A DNA stretch of 64,000 nucleotides from Sphingomonas sp. PP-CC-1A-547 (lineage in GTDB: Bacteria > Pseudomonadota > Alphaproteobacteria > Sphingomonadales > Sphingomonadaceae), in assembly GCF_003610375.1 (NCBI RefSeq), contig NZ_RAPZ01000012.1, forward strand, positions 1 to 64,000, written 5' to 3'. Of the stretch, positions 7,824 through 17,399 are shown piece after piece; the first letter of the stretch is position 1; the number at the start of each line of letters is the position of its first letter. The position numbers were made by a program, and so were the translations under genes. Under the pieces are notes generated by a model. That model did no database searches, had not been told where the DNA came from, and saw nothing but the letters and a program-made list of their open reading frames with translations.

Positions 7824-10769
7824 ATGAAGACCATGATGGTCGCGGCGCTGCGCGCTGCGCTGGTGACGACGACGATCCTCGGTTCGGCAGTCGCCCTGCC
7901 GACCACCGCGACCGCGCAGACGACGACTGCCGCGATCCGCGGACAGGTCCGCGATGCGGCGGGCGCGGCGGTGGCCGGCGCTACCGTAGTGGCGGTGAAT
8001 ACCAGCACCAACCAGACCTTCCGCGCCACGAGCAGCGCGAACGGCAGCTACATCCTCAACGGCCTGCGCCCGGCGCCCTACACGATCACGGTCACCGGAC
8101 CGAACGGCGACGTCTCGGTGCAACGGATCTCGGTGGGCGTCGGACAGTCGGCGACGCTCGACGCCGTCCTGGCCGCACCCGCGCCAGCGTCCACCACGCA
8201 GACGGACACGACCACCGGCGGTGCTGCCAATGACGGTGGCGACATTGTCGTCACCGCCGGACGCCTGGTCGAGACGAAGACCTCCGAAGTCGCGACCAAC
8301 GTCAGCCAGAACCAGATCCGCATCCTGCCGCAGGGTGATCGCAACTTCCTGACCTTCGCCGCGCTGGCCCCCGGCGTTCGCTACAACGACAGCGAGACCA
8401 ATAAGGGCATCGTCGCCGGTGCCTCGCCCGCAAGCCAAGTCAACGTGTTCATCGACGGTACCAGCCTGAAGAGCCAGACGCTCGGCGGGATCGCCGGCCA
8501 GACCGACAGCCGGGGCAATCCGTTCGGCCAGCTCGCGGTCGGGGAGTTCCGCGTGCTGACGCAGAACTACAAGGCGGAATACGAGCAGGCCGGGTCGGCC
8601 ATCGTCACGGCGATCACCAAGTCGGGCACCAACGACTTCCACGGCGAGATGTTCGGCCAATATACCGATCGCAGCCTGACCGCGGCCAACATCCTCGATC
8701 AGCGTGCCGATCGCGGCAAGCCGAAGTTCGAACGCAAGCAATACGGCATCTCGCTGGGTGGCCCGATCATCAAGGACAAGCTGTTCTTCTTCGGCGCGTA
8801 CGAAGGCAACGACCAGAACCGTGCATCGAGCGTGACGGTCGGCCAGCGCACACCGGAAAACCTTGCCCGGTTCGGCCAGTATGAAGGCACCTATGTCAGC
8901 CCGTATCGCGGCGATTTCTACTTCGGCAAGCTGACCTTCACCCCCGACGAGCGCCAGGTGTTCGACCTGTCGTTCAGCCGCCGCCAGGAGACCGACGTCT
9001 CGGGCTTCGGCGCCAATTTCGGCTCCGCCAACATCGCGTATTCGGCGGCGGTCAACAAGATCAACAAGACCGACACCTATACCTATAAATGGACGTACAC
9101 CGGCGACAGCTTTGTCAACGAAGCTAACCTGACGTATCTCGATGCGGTATATAATCCTTCCTCGCTGAACCCCGACGATCCAAGCTTCGAATATCAGGGC
9201 GTCATCACCTTTGGCGGCAAGGATTCGACGCAGCGGATCAGCCAGCAGAGCTATGTCCTGCGCGACGACCTGACGTATAACGGATTGCAGAACCACGCGA
9301 TCAAGGGTGGCCTGCGGTTCGCATTCCAGGATTACGATTTCACCAAGAACTTCTTCGTCCAGCCGCGCTACTTCTTCCAGAACGACGCGACCAAGGGACT
9401 CGATTTCAGCTTCCCGGCGCAGGCGCAGCTTGGTGTCGGCAACCCGCGGATCATCGCCTCCAATTCGCAGCTGGGCGCGTACATTCAGGACGATTGGGAC
9501 GTCACCGACAAGCTACAGATCAACATCGGCCTGCGCTGGGACTACGAGAGCAACCTGTTCAACAACAAATATCGCACCCCCGCAGCGGCGGTCGCGACGT
9601 TGAACGCCCTTCCGAGGACCGAGTATTTCGACCCGGCGAACTACATCACCGACGGCAGCGACCGCCCGACCCGCAAGGACATGTTCCAGCCGCGCATCGG
9701 CTTCAGCTACGACGTGAACGACGACCAGCGCACCGTGATCTTCGGCGGATATGGCAAATATTACGATCGCAACGTGTTCAACAACACGCTCGACGAGCAA
9801 TTCCGCCTGCAATACGCGACCGGCGTCTTCAATTTCTCGCGCGATGGGCAGCCGCGCGACGGGAACCCGACCGTCCGGTGGGATCCACAGTATCTGACCC
9901 GCGACGGCCTGCTGGCCTTACGCGCTACCGCACAGACCGGCCTGCCCGACCTGTTCGCGGTCAAGAACAACGCCAAGGCGCCGTCCACCGATCAGTTCAG
10001 CTTCGGCGTGCGCCAGAAGTTCGGCGTGTTCCGCGCGTCGGTGACCGGCTCGTACGTTCGCGGCCAGAACGGCTACACGCACCTGTTCGCGACGCGCAAC
10101 GCAGATGGATCATGCTGCGACACGACGATCCCGCGGGCGAACGGCTTCGGCAACGTCCTGATTGGTTATGATGGCCTGCGGACGCGCTACAAGGCGCTGC
10201 TCGTGACGATCGACAAGGATTATACCGTCGCGTCGGGCTGGGGCTTCAATCTCGCCTATACGCTGTCGAAGGCCGAGCAGGACGGCGGAGACCTGTTCAG
10301 CCTCGATAAGCCGACGCCGGACCAATATGGCTGGCGGCCGATCGCCGACCAAGACGAGCGCCACCGGATCGTCCTGTCGGGCATCGCCGACCTGCCGCTG
10401 GGCTTCCAGTTCTCGACATTGACGACGCTCGGCACCGGCACCGCGTTCCAGTTGCAGGACCAGTCGGCCGGGACCAGCGTCAACCAGCAGGTCATCCGGT
10501 CGCTGTACCGGCCGAAGAACTGCCTGGGCAGCGTGTTCGCGTTCTGCGAGGTCAATTTGACGCTGCAGAACAACATCAAGGTGTTCAACACGCATAATAT
10601 CAACGTCGCGGTCGACCTGCTCAACGCGTTCAACAACAAGAACTACGGCGGCTATTCCGGGTATCTGGGCGTCGGGCAGGCCTATTCGTTCGACCGCACC
10701 ACCAACGCGCCAACCAACCTCCTGACCCTCCCGCGGCGGATCCAGTTCAGGGTTGGTTACAGGTTCTGA
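7824..10769 (+). CDS. Oar-like TonB-dependent outer-membrane receptor
   Basis: Large substrate-specific outer-membrane transporter, 981 aa from ATG 7824. A signal peptide ends at TTATAQ (about residue 32). It is followed by a carboxypeptidase-regulatory-like beta-sandwich (about 37-120), a plug domain starting GGDIVVTAGRLVETK, and a beta-barrel that ends in the terminal aromatic RVGYRF. The plug contains TKSGTNDFHGEMFG, typical of Oar-like receptors. The open frame extends upstream to 7071, overlapping the antisense of another gene, which is not real coding. A glycoamylase-like lipoprotein follows 75 bp downstream, suggesting import of glucan fragments. Confidence 0.92.
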   Translation: MKTMMVAALRAALVTTTILGSAVALPTTATAQTTTAAIRGQVRDAAGAAVAGATVVAVNTSTNQTFRATSSANGSYILNGLRPAPYTITVTGPNGDVSVQRISVGVGQSATLDAVLAAPAPASTTQTDTTTGGAANDGGDIVVTAGRLVETKTSEVATNVSQNQIRILPQGDRNFLTFAALAPGVRYNDSETNKGIVAGASPASQVNVFIDGTSLKSQTLGGIAGQTDSRGNPFGQLAVGEFRVLTQNYKAEYEQAGSAIVTAITKSGTNDFHGEMFGQYTDRSLTAANILDQRADRGKPKFERKQYGISLGGPIIKDKLFFFGAYEGNDQNRASSVTVGQRTPENLARFGQYEGTYVSPYRGDFYFGKLTFTPDERQVFDLSFSRRQETDVSGFGANFGSANIAYSAAVNKINKTDTYTYKWTYTGDSFVNEANLTYLDAVYNPSSLNPDDPSFEYQGVITFGGKDSTQRISQQSYVLRDDLTYNGLQNHAIKGGLRFAFQDYDFTKNFFVQPRYFFQNDATKGLDFSFPAQAQLGVGNPRIIASNSQLGAYIQDDWDVTDKLQINIGLRWDYESNLFNNKYRTPAAAVATLNALPRTEYFDPANYITDGSDRPTRKDMFQPRIGFSYDVNDDQRTVIFGGYGKYYDRNVFNNTLDEQFRLQYATGVFNFSRDGQPRDGNPTVRWDPQYLTRDGLLALRATAQTGLPDLFAVKNNAKAPSTDQFSFGVRQKFGVFRASVTGSYVRGQNGYTHLFATRNADGSCCDTTIPRANGFGNVLIGYDGLRTRYKALLVTIDKDYTVASGWGFNLAYTLSKAEQDGGDLFSLDKPTPDQYGWRPIADQDERHRIVLSGIADLPLGFQFSTLTTLGTGTAFQLQDQSAGTSVNQQVIRSLYRPKNCLGSVFAFCEVNLTLQNNIKVFNTHNINVAVDLLNAFNNKNYGGYSGYLGVGQAYSFDRTTNAPTNLLTLPRRIQFRVGYRF

Positions 10770-10844
10770 TGCGTTAAGGACGGGCGACCCTTCCAGTCGC
10801 CCGCCTGACCTCATGGTCGTGGCGTACCCTGATCAGGAGTTCGG

Positions 10845-12293
10845 ATGCTCGATCGACGGCAGTTTCTCGGCACCGGGGCAATCTCGCTCGGTGGACTTAC
10901 CGCGGGATGCACATCGGTCGGGCGGCCGCTGGTCAAGGCGATCGAGAGCGTTACAGGCACGGCGCCGCCTGCACCGCCGCCGTCCGCCAACCCGCTGATC
11001 GACAATCTGCAGGAGCGTGCGTTCCTGTATTTCTGGGACACGACCGATCCGGTCACCGGGCTCGCGCTCGATCGCTGGCCGACGCCGTCCTTCTCGTCGA
11101 TCGCGGCGGTCGGTTTCGCGCTAACGGCGTATCCGATCGGCGTCGTCAACGGCTGGATCACGCGCGAACAGGCGCGCAAGCGGACGCTGGCGACGATGGA
11201 GTTCTTCGCGATCGCACCGATGGGCCCCGAGTCGACCGGTAACAGCGGGTACAAGGGATTCTTCTACCACTTTCTCGGCATCACCAAGGGCCAGCGGTTC
11301 GCGCGCGCGGAACTGTCGACGATCGATACCGCGTTGCTGCTCGGCGGGATGCTGTTCGCGCAGAGCTGGTTCGACGGCGATCACCCCGAGGAGCAGCGGA
11401 TCCGCGCGCTGGCCGACCAGATCTACGGCGCGGTCGACTGGACGTGGATCACGCCGCGTGCGCCGTTCCTGTCGATGGGCTGGCATCCCGAAAGCGGCTT
11501 CATCCCGAGCGACTGGAATATCTACAACGAGGGGATGCTGATGTATCTGCTCGCGCTGGGATCGCCGACGCATCCGCTGCCGCCATCGACCTGGGGGGCG
11601 CTGACCGAAAAGTTCGAGCCGTCGTGGCGCGGCGATCATCTCCATTATCCGCCGATGTTCGTGCACCAGTACAGCCACGTCTGGGTCGATTTCCGCGGCA
11701 TCCGCGACGCGTATATCGCGACCAAGGGCATCGATTATTTCGAGAACAGCAAGCGCGCGACGATCGCACAGCGCGACTATGCGATCGCCAATGCGGGCGG
11801 ATTCGCCGGCTACGGCCCCGACATCTGGGGACTGACCGCGTGCGACGGTCCCGGCGACTTCAAGGCGACGATTGGCGGGCGCGTGCGGGAGTTCTTCAGT
11901 TACTCCGAACGCGGGCCCGGCGCGCGCGACGACGGTACGCTCGCACCTACCGCTGCGGTCGGGTCGATCGTGTTTGCGCCGGATCTCGTCATCCCCACGA
12001 TCACCGCGATGCACGATCGATACGGCAGGGGGATCTACGGCAAATACGGGTTCTTCGACGCCTTCAACCCGACGCTGACCGAGATGGGCGAACCGCTCAA
12101 GCATGGTCGGATCGTGCCCGGCGTGGGCTGGGTCGACAACGACTACCTCGGGATCGACCAGGGCCCGATCGTCGCGATGATCGAGAATTGGCGAACCGGC
12201 ATGGTCTGGAACACGATGCGGCGGAACCCGCATATCCGACGCGGGCTGGACCGTGCCGGATTTACCGGGGGATGGCTCGCGCGCGTTCCTTAA
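10845..12293 (+). CDS. Glycoamylase-like (GH144-type) glucanase, predicted lipoprotein
   Basis: 482-aa protein with a combined export signal: a twin-arginine motif DRRQFLG and a lipobox LTAGC at about residue 22. The body matches the glycoamylase-like domain family, which includes GH144 endo-beta-1,2-glucanases: an alpha/alpha-barrel pattern with [11 protein letters not shown], then [19 protein letters not shown], and near the C-terminus [17 protein letters not shown]. Substrate is inferred only from family knowledge. It follows the TonB receptor on the same strand, as in a small glycan-uptake locus, though no beta-glucosidase or transporter is adjacent. Confidence 0.82.
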   Translation: MLDRRQFLGTGAISLGGLTAGCTSVGRPLVKAIESVTGTAPPAPPPSANPLIDNLQERAFLYFWDTTDPVTGLALDRWPTPSFSSIAAVGFALTAYPIGVVNGWITREQARKRTLATMEFFAIAPMGPESTGNSGYKGFFYHFLGITKGQRFARAELSTIDTALLLGGMLFAQSWFDGDHPEEQRIRALADQIYGAVDWTWITPRAPFLSMGWHPESGFIPSDWNIYNEGMLMYLLALGSPTHPLPPSTWGALTEKFEPSWRGDHLHYPPMFVHQYSHVWVDFRGIRDAYIATKGIDYFENSKRATIAQRDYAIANAGGFAGYGPDIWGLTACDGPGDFKATIGGRVREFFSYSERGPGARDDGTLAPTAAVGSIVFAPDLVIPTITAMHDRYGRGIYGKYGFFDAFNPTLTEMGEPLKHGRIVPGVGWVDNDYLGIDQGPIVAMIENWRTGMVWNTMRRNPHIRRGLDRAGFTGGWLARVP

Positions 12294-12358
12294 GGGGTTT
12301 CGCCGCCGCGCCGGAAAGCCTAGGTCGAGTGCATACCCGATCCTCGAAAGGTTCCAGC

Positions 12359-13555
12359 ATGCGTGAAGCCGCCATCGTCTCGACCGCCCGTACCGCTATC
12401 GGCAAGGCGTATCGTGGTGCGTTCAATGCGACCGAGGCGCCGGTGCTGGCGGGGCATGTGATGAATGCCGTCGTCGAGCGCGCGGGGATCGATCCGGCGC
12501 GGATCGACGAGGTGTTCTGGGGGGTCGGCAATCAATGGGGTACGCAGGGCGGGAACGCCGGGCGGATGGCGATCTTCGCGGGCGGGCTGCCCGAGTCGGT
12601 GCCGGCGTTCACGCTCGACCGGAAGTGCGGGTCGGGGCTGACCGCGGTGGCGCTCGCGGCGCGGACGATCATGTGCGACGAGGCGGATGTCGCGCTGGCG
12701 GGCGGGATGGAGTCGATCAGCTATACCGTGACGAAGGACGCGCCGCGGTTCGTCAATGCGAGCGTCGTGGCGAAGGAGCCCGCGGCGTATATCCCGATGA
12801 TCGAGACCGCGGAGATCGTCGCGGAGAAATACGGGATCAGCCGTGAAGCGCAGGACGAGTATGCCGCGATGAGCCAGCAGCGTGCTGCCGCCGGGCTGGC
12901 GAGCGGAGCGTTCGCCGAGGAGATCGTGCCGATCACGGTGGAGAAGGCGCTGTACGACAAGCAGGGCGCGCATGCCGGGATCGAGAGCGTCACCTTGTCG
13001 CAGGACGAGGGCATTCGCGCCGGCACCACGCTGGAGGGATTGCGCGGGCTGAAGACGGTGTGGCCAGGCGGCGAGTTCTCGGGGCCGGGATCGAGCGTGA
13101 CTGCGGGCAATGCGAGCCAGCTGTCGGACGGGGCATCTGCGCAACTGCTGATGGATCGCAAGACGGCCGAGGCCGAGGGCAAGGATATCCTCGGCATCTA
13201 TCGCGGGTTCCAGGCGGCGGGGTGCAGCCCGGCGGAAATGGGGATCGGGCCGATTTTCGCGATTCCGAAACTGCTCGAGCGGGCAGGGTTGTCGGTTTGT
13301 GACATCGGGCTGTGGGAGCTGAACGAGGCGTTCGCGTCGCAGTGCCTGTATTGTCGCGATTTCCTCGGGATCGATCCGGAGAAGTACAACGTCAACGGCG
13401 GCGCGATCGCGGTCGGGCACCCGTTCGGGATGACGGGGTCGCGGCTGGTCGGGCATGCGCTGATCGAGGGACGCAAGCGTGGCGTGCGTTATGTCGTGGT
13501 GTCGATGTGCACCGCGGGGGGCATGGGCGCGGCGGGGTTGTTCGAGATCGTTTGA
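12359..13555 (+). CDS. Acetyl-CoA C-acyltransferase (thiolase)
   Basis: Thiolase of fatty-acid beta-oxidation or ketone metabolism, 398 aa from ATG 12359. The active-site Cys lies in [10 protein letters not shown] (about residue 90), the second region is [16 protein letters not shown], and the C-terminal Cys is in [10 protein letters not shown]. The longer open frame starting at 11444 is the shadow of the upstream glycoamylase gene. Direction of the reaction and chain-length preference cannot be read here. Confidence 0.93.
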   Translation: MREAAIVSTARTAIGKAYRGAFNATEAPVLAGHVMNAVVERAGIDPARIDEVFWGVGNQWGTQGGNAGRMAIFAGGLPESVPAFTLDRKCGSGLTAVALAARTIMCDEADVALAGGMESISYTVTKDAPRFVNASVVAKEPAAYIPMIETAEIVAEKYGISREAQDEYAAMSQQRAAAGLASGAFAEEIVPITVEKALYDKQGAHAGIESVTLSQDEGIRAGTTLEGLRGLKTVWPGGEFSGPGSSVTAGNASQLSDGASAQLLMDRKTAEAEGKDILGIYRGFQAAGCSPAEMGIGPIFAIPKLLERAGLSVCDIGLWELNEAFASQCLYCRDFLGIDPEKYNVNGGAIAVGHPFGMTGSRLVGHALIEGRKRGVRYVVVSMCTAGGMGAAGLFEIV

Positions 13556-13577
13556 CGCCGGCGCCGATGGAGGCGTG

Positions 13578-13640
13578 CCCTCACCCTTCCCACGGCGAAG
13601 ACGTCGCGGGCCCCTTCCCTCTCCCCGATGGGAGAGGGTG
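13578..13640. repeat. Type D repeat, copy 1
   Basis: Contains CCCTCACCCTTCCCACGGCG then CCCTCTCCCCGATGGGAGAG. It lies between the thiolase and the following SDR, overlapping the region just upstream of the SDR start. Confidence 0.75.
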
Positions 13641-13700
13641 TAGTTGCCAAGACATCGGCGGCGGCGCAGGTTCGCGTCTTCTCGGATAGGGATGCGGGCT

Positions 13701-14477
13701 ATGACGACGGCATTGATCACCGGCGCATCGGCGGGGTTGGGCGAAGGTTTTGCGCGCGCGCTTGCGGCCCAGGGCAATGCGCTGATCCTGACCGCGCGTC
13801 GGGTCGATCGGTTGGAGGCACTGGCGGCCGAACTGCGTGCGGCGCACGGGGTTACGGTGCATGTCTTCGCCGCCGATCTTGCGGATCAGGCTGGTCCGGA
13901 CACGCTCATTGCTGCCATCGCAGCCGCCGCGTTGCCGATCGACGTGCTGATCAACAATGCCGGGTTCGGTGCGCGGGGTGATTTCGCGGAGCTGGATAGC
14001 GCGCTGCAACTGGGCATGATCGACCTGAATTGCCGTGCGCTGGTGGCGCTGACGCATGCCGTGCTGCCGCAGATGATCGCGCGTGGATCGGGTGGAATCC
14101 TCAACCTCGCCTCGGTCGCGTCGTTCCAGCCGGGGCCGTGGATGGCGGTCTATTATGCGAGCAAGGCGTTCGTGCTGAGCTTTTCCGAGGCGCTGCACGA
14201 GGAGGTGAAGGGCAAGGGCGTGCGCGTGGCGGCGCTATGCCCCGGGCCTACGCGGACCGAGTTCGCCGATGTCGCGGGGCTCGGCGATACCGCGCTGTTC
14301 GAGCGTTTGGCGAGCGATCCGGCGGTGGTGGTGCGTGACGGGTTGGCGGCGCTGGCGGCAAACCGGGCAGTGAAGGTGTCCGGTGCGCTGAACTTCGCGA
14401 TGGCCGAGGGGATACGGTTTACGCCGCGGAGTCTCGCGCGGCGGATCGCGGGGTCTTTGCAGAAGGCGCGTGGGTAA
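13701..14477 (+). CDS. SDR family oxidoreductase
   Basis: Short-chain dehydrogenase/reductase, 258 aa from ATG 13701 (MTTALITGASAGLG); an ATG at 13692 would add three residues. The cofactor motif is TGASAGLGEGFA, followed by the NNAG motif and an active site with catalytic Ser in NLASVASFQPGPWM and YxxxK in YYASKAF. The substrate is unknown. The C-terminus ends in a basic tail after FTPRSLARRIAGSLQ. Confidence 0.9.
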   Translation: MTTALITGASAGLGEGFARALAAQGNALILTARRVDRLEALAAELRAAHGVTVHVFAADLADQAGPDTLIAAIAAAALPIDVLINNAGFGARGDFAELDSALQLGMIDLNCRALVALTHAVLPQMIARGSGGILNLASVASFQPGPWMAVYYASKAFVLSFSEALHEEVKGKGVRVAALCPGPTRTEFADVAGLGDTALFERLASDPAVVVRDGLAALAANRAVKVSGALNFAMAEGIRFTPRSLARRIAGSLQKARG

Positions 14478-14501
14478 GGCGTAACCTAAACAGCGGCTCC
14501 G

Positions 14502-14557
14502 CTTGCCGCCCCCTCCGTCAGGCTTTGCCTGCCACCTCCCCCTGGCGGGGGAGGATT
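14502..14557. repeat. Type E repeat, half copy
   Basis: Matches only the right half of the 125-bp type E element: CTTGCCGCCCCCTCCGTCAG, then CACCTCCCCCTGGCGGGGGA. The left half is absent. It sits between convergent SDR and bactofilin-like genes. Confidence 0.8.
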
Positions 14558-14596
14558 GTTTTAGCACTTCACGTGTAAGGCGTGGGCGGCCGGCGG

Positions 14597-14821
14597 TTAG
14601 CGGCTGACCATGCCGGTTACGGTGATCTGCCCGCCGCGATCGACGATCTCGCCTTCGATCATGCCGCTGACGAGCACGGTCGCGCCGGGTTCGACGATCA
14701 GCGTGCCGTCGATCATCCCGGCGATCTCGGCGGTGACGCCGGCCGGGACGATCGCGGTGCCCTCGAGCATGCCCTCGAATTTACCCTCGATCGTCAGGTC
14801 GCCGCGGTGCATGCCCTTCAT
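14597..14821 (-). CDS. Bactofilin-like mini-protein
   Basis: A 74-aa protein made almost wholly of an 18-residue repeat: GMLEGTAIVPAGVTAEIA, GMIDGTLIVEPGATVLVS, then a third unit starting GMIEGEIVDRGG. Short Gly/Val/Ile-rich repeats of this kind form the right-handed beta-helix of bactofilins, but the protein is well below the usual bactofilin length and lacks the tails. It starts 6 bp after the stop of the E2 acyltransferase, so it is probably the last gene of the bkd operon. Function unknown. Confidence 0.75.
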   Translation of the reverse strand: MKGMHRGDLTIEGKFEGMLEGTAIVPAGVTAEIAGMIDGTLIVEPGATVLVSGMIEGEIVDRGGQITVTGMVSR

Positions 14822-14827
14822 GCTCGC

Positions 14828-16228
14828 TCAGTCGGCGAACAGCAGGACGGGGGTTTCGAGGTACTTCTTGAGACCCTGGACGAAGCTTGCCGCGTCCCAG
14901 CCGTCGACGACGCGGTGGTCGCAGCTGATCGACAGGTTCATGAGTTTCGCGCGGACTACCTCGTCGCCCTTGAAGATCGGGCGTTCGACGATCTTGTTGG
15001 GGCCGATGATCGCAACTTCGGGGCGGTTGATGACCGGGGTCGTGGCGATGCCGCCGAGCGGGCCGAGCGAGGTTACCGTGATCGTGCCGCCGCCCATTTC
15101 GCTGGGGGCGAGCTTGCCGGCGCGCGCGGCTTCGGCGAGGCGGGTGATCTCGGTCGCGAGTTGCCAGACGTTGCGGTCCTGTGCGTCGCGGATCACGGGG
15201 ACGGTGAGCCCGGCGTCGGTCTGTGCGGCCATGCCGAGATGGATGGCGCCGTGCCGCGTGACCACGCCGGCCTCGTCGTCATAGCGCGCGTTGAGCATCG
15301 GGAAGTCGGGGATCGTCTTGCAGATCGCGACGATCATCAGCGGCAGCATGGTAAGCTTGGGCCGGCCGCCGCGGTTGGCGTTGAGGTCGGCGCGCATCGC
15401 TTCGAGCGCGGTGACGTCGATCTCGTCGACATAGGTGAAGTGCGGGATCGCGCGCTTCGACGCGGCCATGTTTTCGGCGATGCGGCGACGCATGCCGATG
15501 ACCTTGATGGGCTGGTCTTCGCGGGCGCGTGAGGCGTGCGGGGGGTGGTAGCCTTCGCCGGCGCCGTAGCGGAGGTAGGCGTCGAGGTCGGCGTGGCGGA
15601 CGCGGTCGGAGTCGGATTTGACCGAGGCGAGGTCGATACCGAGGTCGCGGGCGCGGGCTCGGACTGCGGGGGATGCGAGCGCGTGGGCCTTTTGCTCCGC
15701 CTCAGCAGCAGGAACGGGTTGCGCCTTCTGCTCCCTCTCCCCGGCGGGGAGAACACGTGCTTGCTGTTCCCTCTCCCCGTTGGGGAGAGGGCTGGGGTGA
15801 GGGGTCGGGGCAGTTGCCGGCGTTTCCGCCTGGGGCTGACCCTCACCCCGACCCTCTCCCCGGAGGGGAGAGGGAGTTGCCTCGACCACCTCTCCGACGC
15901 CGGGGTTCTCGGCTTCGTATTGTTCGGCGGTCTCGGCCTGTGCCGACGTCAGCGGCGCAGCGACGACCTCGTCCGCGGCGTCGACCGCGTCCGTCTCGAT
16001 CACCACCAGCGCAGCGCCGATCGACACCTGGTCGCCGACTTCGCCCGCGAGTTCGACGACCACGCCGGTCACCGGCGATTCCATCTCGACGGTGGCCTTG
16101 TCGGTCATCATGTCGGCGATCGGCGAATCCTCCTCGACGCGGTCGCCGATGGCGACGTGCCATGCGACGATCTCGGCCTCGGAGATGCCTTCGCCGATGT
16201 CCGGCAGCTTGAAGGTGAAGCGGGCCAT
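14828..16228 (-). CDS. bkdB: 2-oxoacid dehydrogenase E2 (dihydrolipoyl acyltransferase), bkd type
   Basis: Core acyltransferase of the branched-chain (or a related) 2-oxoacid dehydrogenase complex, 466 aa from ATG 16228. It has one N-terminal lipoyl domain (lipoyl Lys in MTDKATVEMES, about residue 44), then a peripheral-subunit-binding domain near ASPAVRARARDLGIDL. The C-terminal catalytic domain has the active-site His in SCDHRVVDGWDAASF. The linker, about residues 118-165, is encoded largely by type D repeat sequence. E1 alpha and E1 beta are just upstream. No E3 gene is in this window. Confidence 0.93.
   Translation of the reverse strand: MARFTFKLPDIGEGISEAEIVAWHVAIGDRVEEDSPIADMMTDKATVEMESPVTGVVVELAGEVGDQVSIGAALVVIETDAVDAADEVVAAPLTSAQAETAEQYEAENPGVGEVVEATPSPLRGEGRGEGQPQAETPATAPTPHPSPLPNGEREQQARVLPAGEREQKAQPVPAAEAEQKAHALASPAVRARARDLGIDLASVKSDSDRVRHADLDAYLRYGAGEGYHPPHASRAREDQPIKVIGMRRRIAENMAASKRAIPHFTYVDEIDVTALEAMRADLNANRGGRPKLTMLPLMIVAICKTIPDFPMLNARYDDEAGVVTRHGAIHLGMAAQTDAGLTVPVIRDAQDRNVWQLATEITRLAEAARAGKLAPSEMGGGTITVTSLGPLGGIATTPVINRPEVAIIGPNKIVERPIFKGDEVVRAKLMNLSISCDHRVVDGWDAASFVQGLKKYLETPVLLFAD
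15731..15875. repeat. Type D repeat cluster inside bkdB
   Basis: Two or three copies of hairpin CCCTCTCCCC ... GGGGAGAGGG lie within the coding sequence of the E2 linker: 15731-15754, then the pair 15769-15791 and 15853-15875. The minus-strand reading gives PSPLRGEGRGEG and PHPSPLPNGERE. No stop codon or frameshift results. Confidence 0.85.
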
Positions 16229-16235
16229 CAAAAAA

Positions 16236-16315
16236 TTCCGTTCGTTTCGAGCGAAGTCGAGAAACTTGCGTGAGGGGTACTGGAGGCTTCTCGACTGCGC
16301 TCGAAGCGAACGGGG
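16236..16315. repeat. Type F inverted repeat, copy 1
   Basis: Left arm TTCCGTTCGTTTCGAGCGAA and right arm CTCGAAGCGAACGGG form an inverted repeat that fills the gap between E1 beta and E2 within the bkd operon. It would be transcribed as a hairpin between the two genes. Confidence 0.85.
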
Positions 16316-16331
16316 GTGGGTGAAGGTACCA

Positions 16332-17399
16332 TTATGCGTCCTTCATGATCTTTTTCAGGGCTTCGCCGATGCGAACCGGCCCCGGGAAATAGGCCCATTC
16401 GAGGCTGTGCGGGTACGGCGTGTCGAACCCGGTCACGCGCTCGATCGGCGCCTCGAGATGGTAGAAACAGCGTTCCTGGACGATCGCCGAAAGCTCCGCG
16501 CCGAAGCCGCTGGTGCGAGTCGCCTCGTGGACGATCATGCAGCGACCGGTCTTCTTCACCGACGCCTCGATCGTCTCGATGTCGAGCGGGACGAGCGTGC
16601 GCAGGTCGACGATCTCGGCGTCGATCCCGGCTTCGGCGACCACGGCCGCGCAGACATGGACCATCGTGCCGTAGGCGAGGATGGTGAGCGCCTCGCCCGC
16701 GCGGATGATCTTCGCCTTGCCGAGTTCGATCTTGTAATAGCCGGTCGGGACTTCGCCGGCCGGATGCTTCGACCAGTTCTGCGACGGGCGATCCCAATAG
16801 CCGTCGAACGGGCCGTTATAGATTCGCTTGGGCTCGAAGAAGAGCGTCGGATCATTGTCCTCGATCGCGGCGATCAGCAGGCCCTTGGCGTCATACGGCG
16901 TCGACGGGATCACCGTCTTGATGCCGGACATATGGGTGAAGAGCCCCTCCGGCGACTGGCTGTGCGTCTGCCCGCCGAAGATGCCGCCGCCGAACGGGGA
17001 GCGGACCGTGATCGGCGAGGTGAACTCGCCGGCCGAGCGGTAGCGCAGGCGCGCGGCTTCGGAGACGAGCTGGTCGAGCGCGGGGTAGATGTAATCGGCG
17101 AACTGGATCTCGGGGACGGGACGCAGGCCGTACGCGCCCATGCCGACCGCGACGCCGATGATGCCGCATTCGGTGATCGGGGTGTCGAACACGCGCGTCT
17201 TGCCGTGCTTGGCCTGGAGCCCGGCGGTCGCGCGGAAGACGCCGCCGAAATAGCCGACGTCCTCGCCCATGACGATCACGTCCGGGTCGCGCTCCATCAT
17301 GATGTCCATGGCGGAGTTGATCGCCTGGATCATGTTCATGCGGGTGGTGGGTTCGGCGTCCGTTGCCTCGGACTCGGGTGCTTGCGTCATGTCGCTCAT
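16332..17399 (-). CDS. bkdA2: 2-oxoacid dehydrogenase E1 beta subunit, bkd type
   Basis: Transketolase-like beta subunit of the branched-chain 2-oxoacid dehydrogenase E1 (thiamine diphosphate-dependent), 355 aa from ATG 17399. Markers are VIVMGEDVGYFGGVFRAT, then FDTPITECGIIGVAVGMGAY and IYNGPFDG; the C-terminal domain has LVPLDIETI. The start overlaps the E1 alpha stop as ATGA, indicating coupled translation. The open frame continues upstream, but only as a shadow of E1 alpha. Substrate (branched-chain acids) is inferred from subunit organisation and overall resemblance. Confidence 0.93.
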   Translation of the reverse strand: MSDMTQAPESEATDAEPTTRMNMIQAINSAMDIMMERDPDVIVMGEDVGYFGGVFRATAGLQAKHGKTRVFDTPITECGIIGVAVGMGAYGLRPVPEIQFADYIYPALDQLVSEAARLRYRSAGEFTSPITVRSPFGGGIFGGQTHSQSPEGLFTHMSGIKTVIPSTPYDAKGLLIAAIEDNDPTLFFEPKRIYNGPFDGYWDRPSQNWSKHPAGEVPTGYYKIELGKAKIIRAGEALTILAYGTMVHVCAAVVAEAGIDAEIVDLRTLVPLDIETIEASVKKTGRCMIVHEATRTSGFGAELSAIVQERCFYHLEAPIERVTGFDTPYPHSLEWAYFPGPVRIGEALKKIMKDA

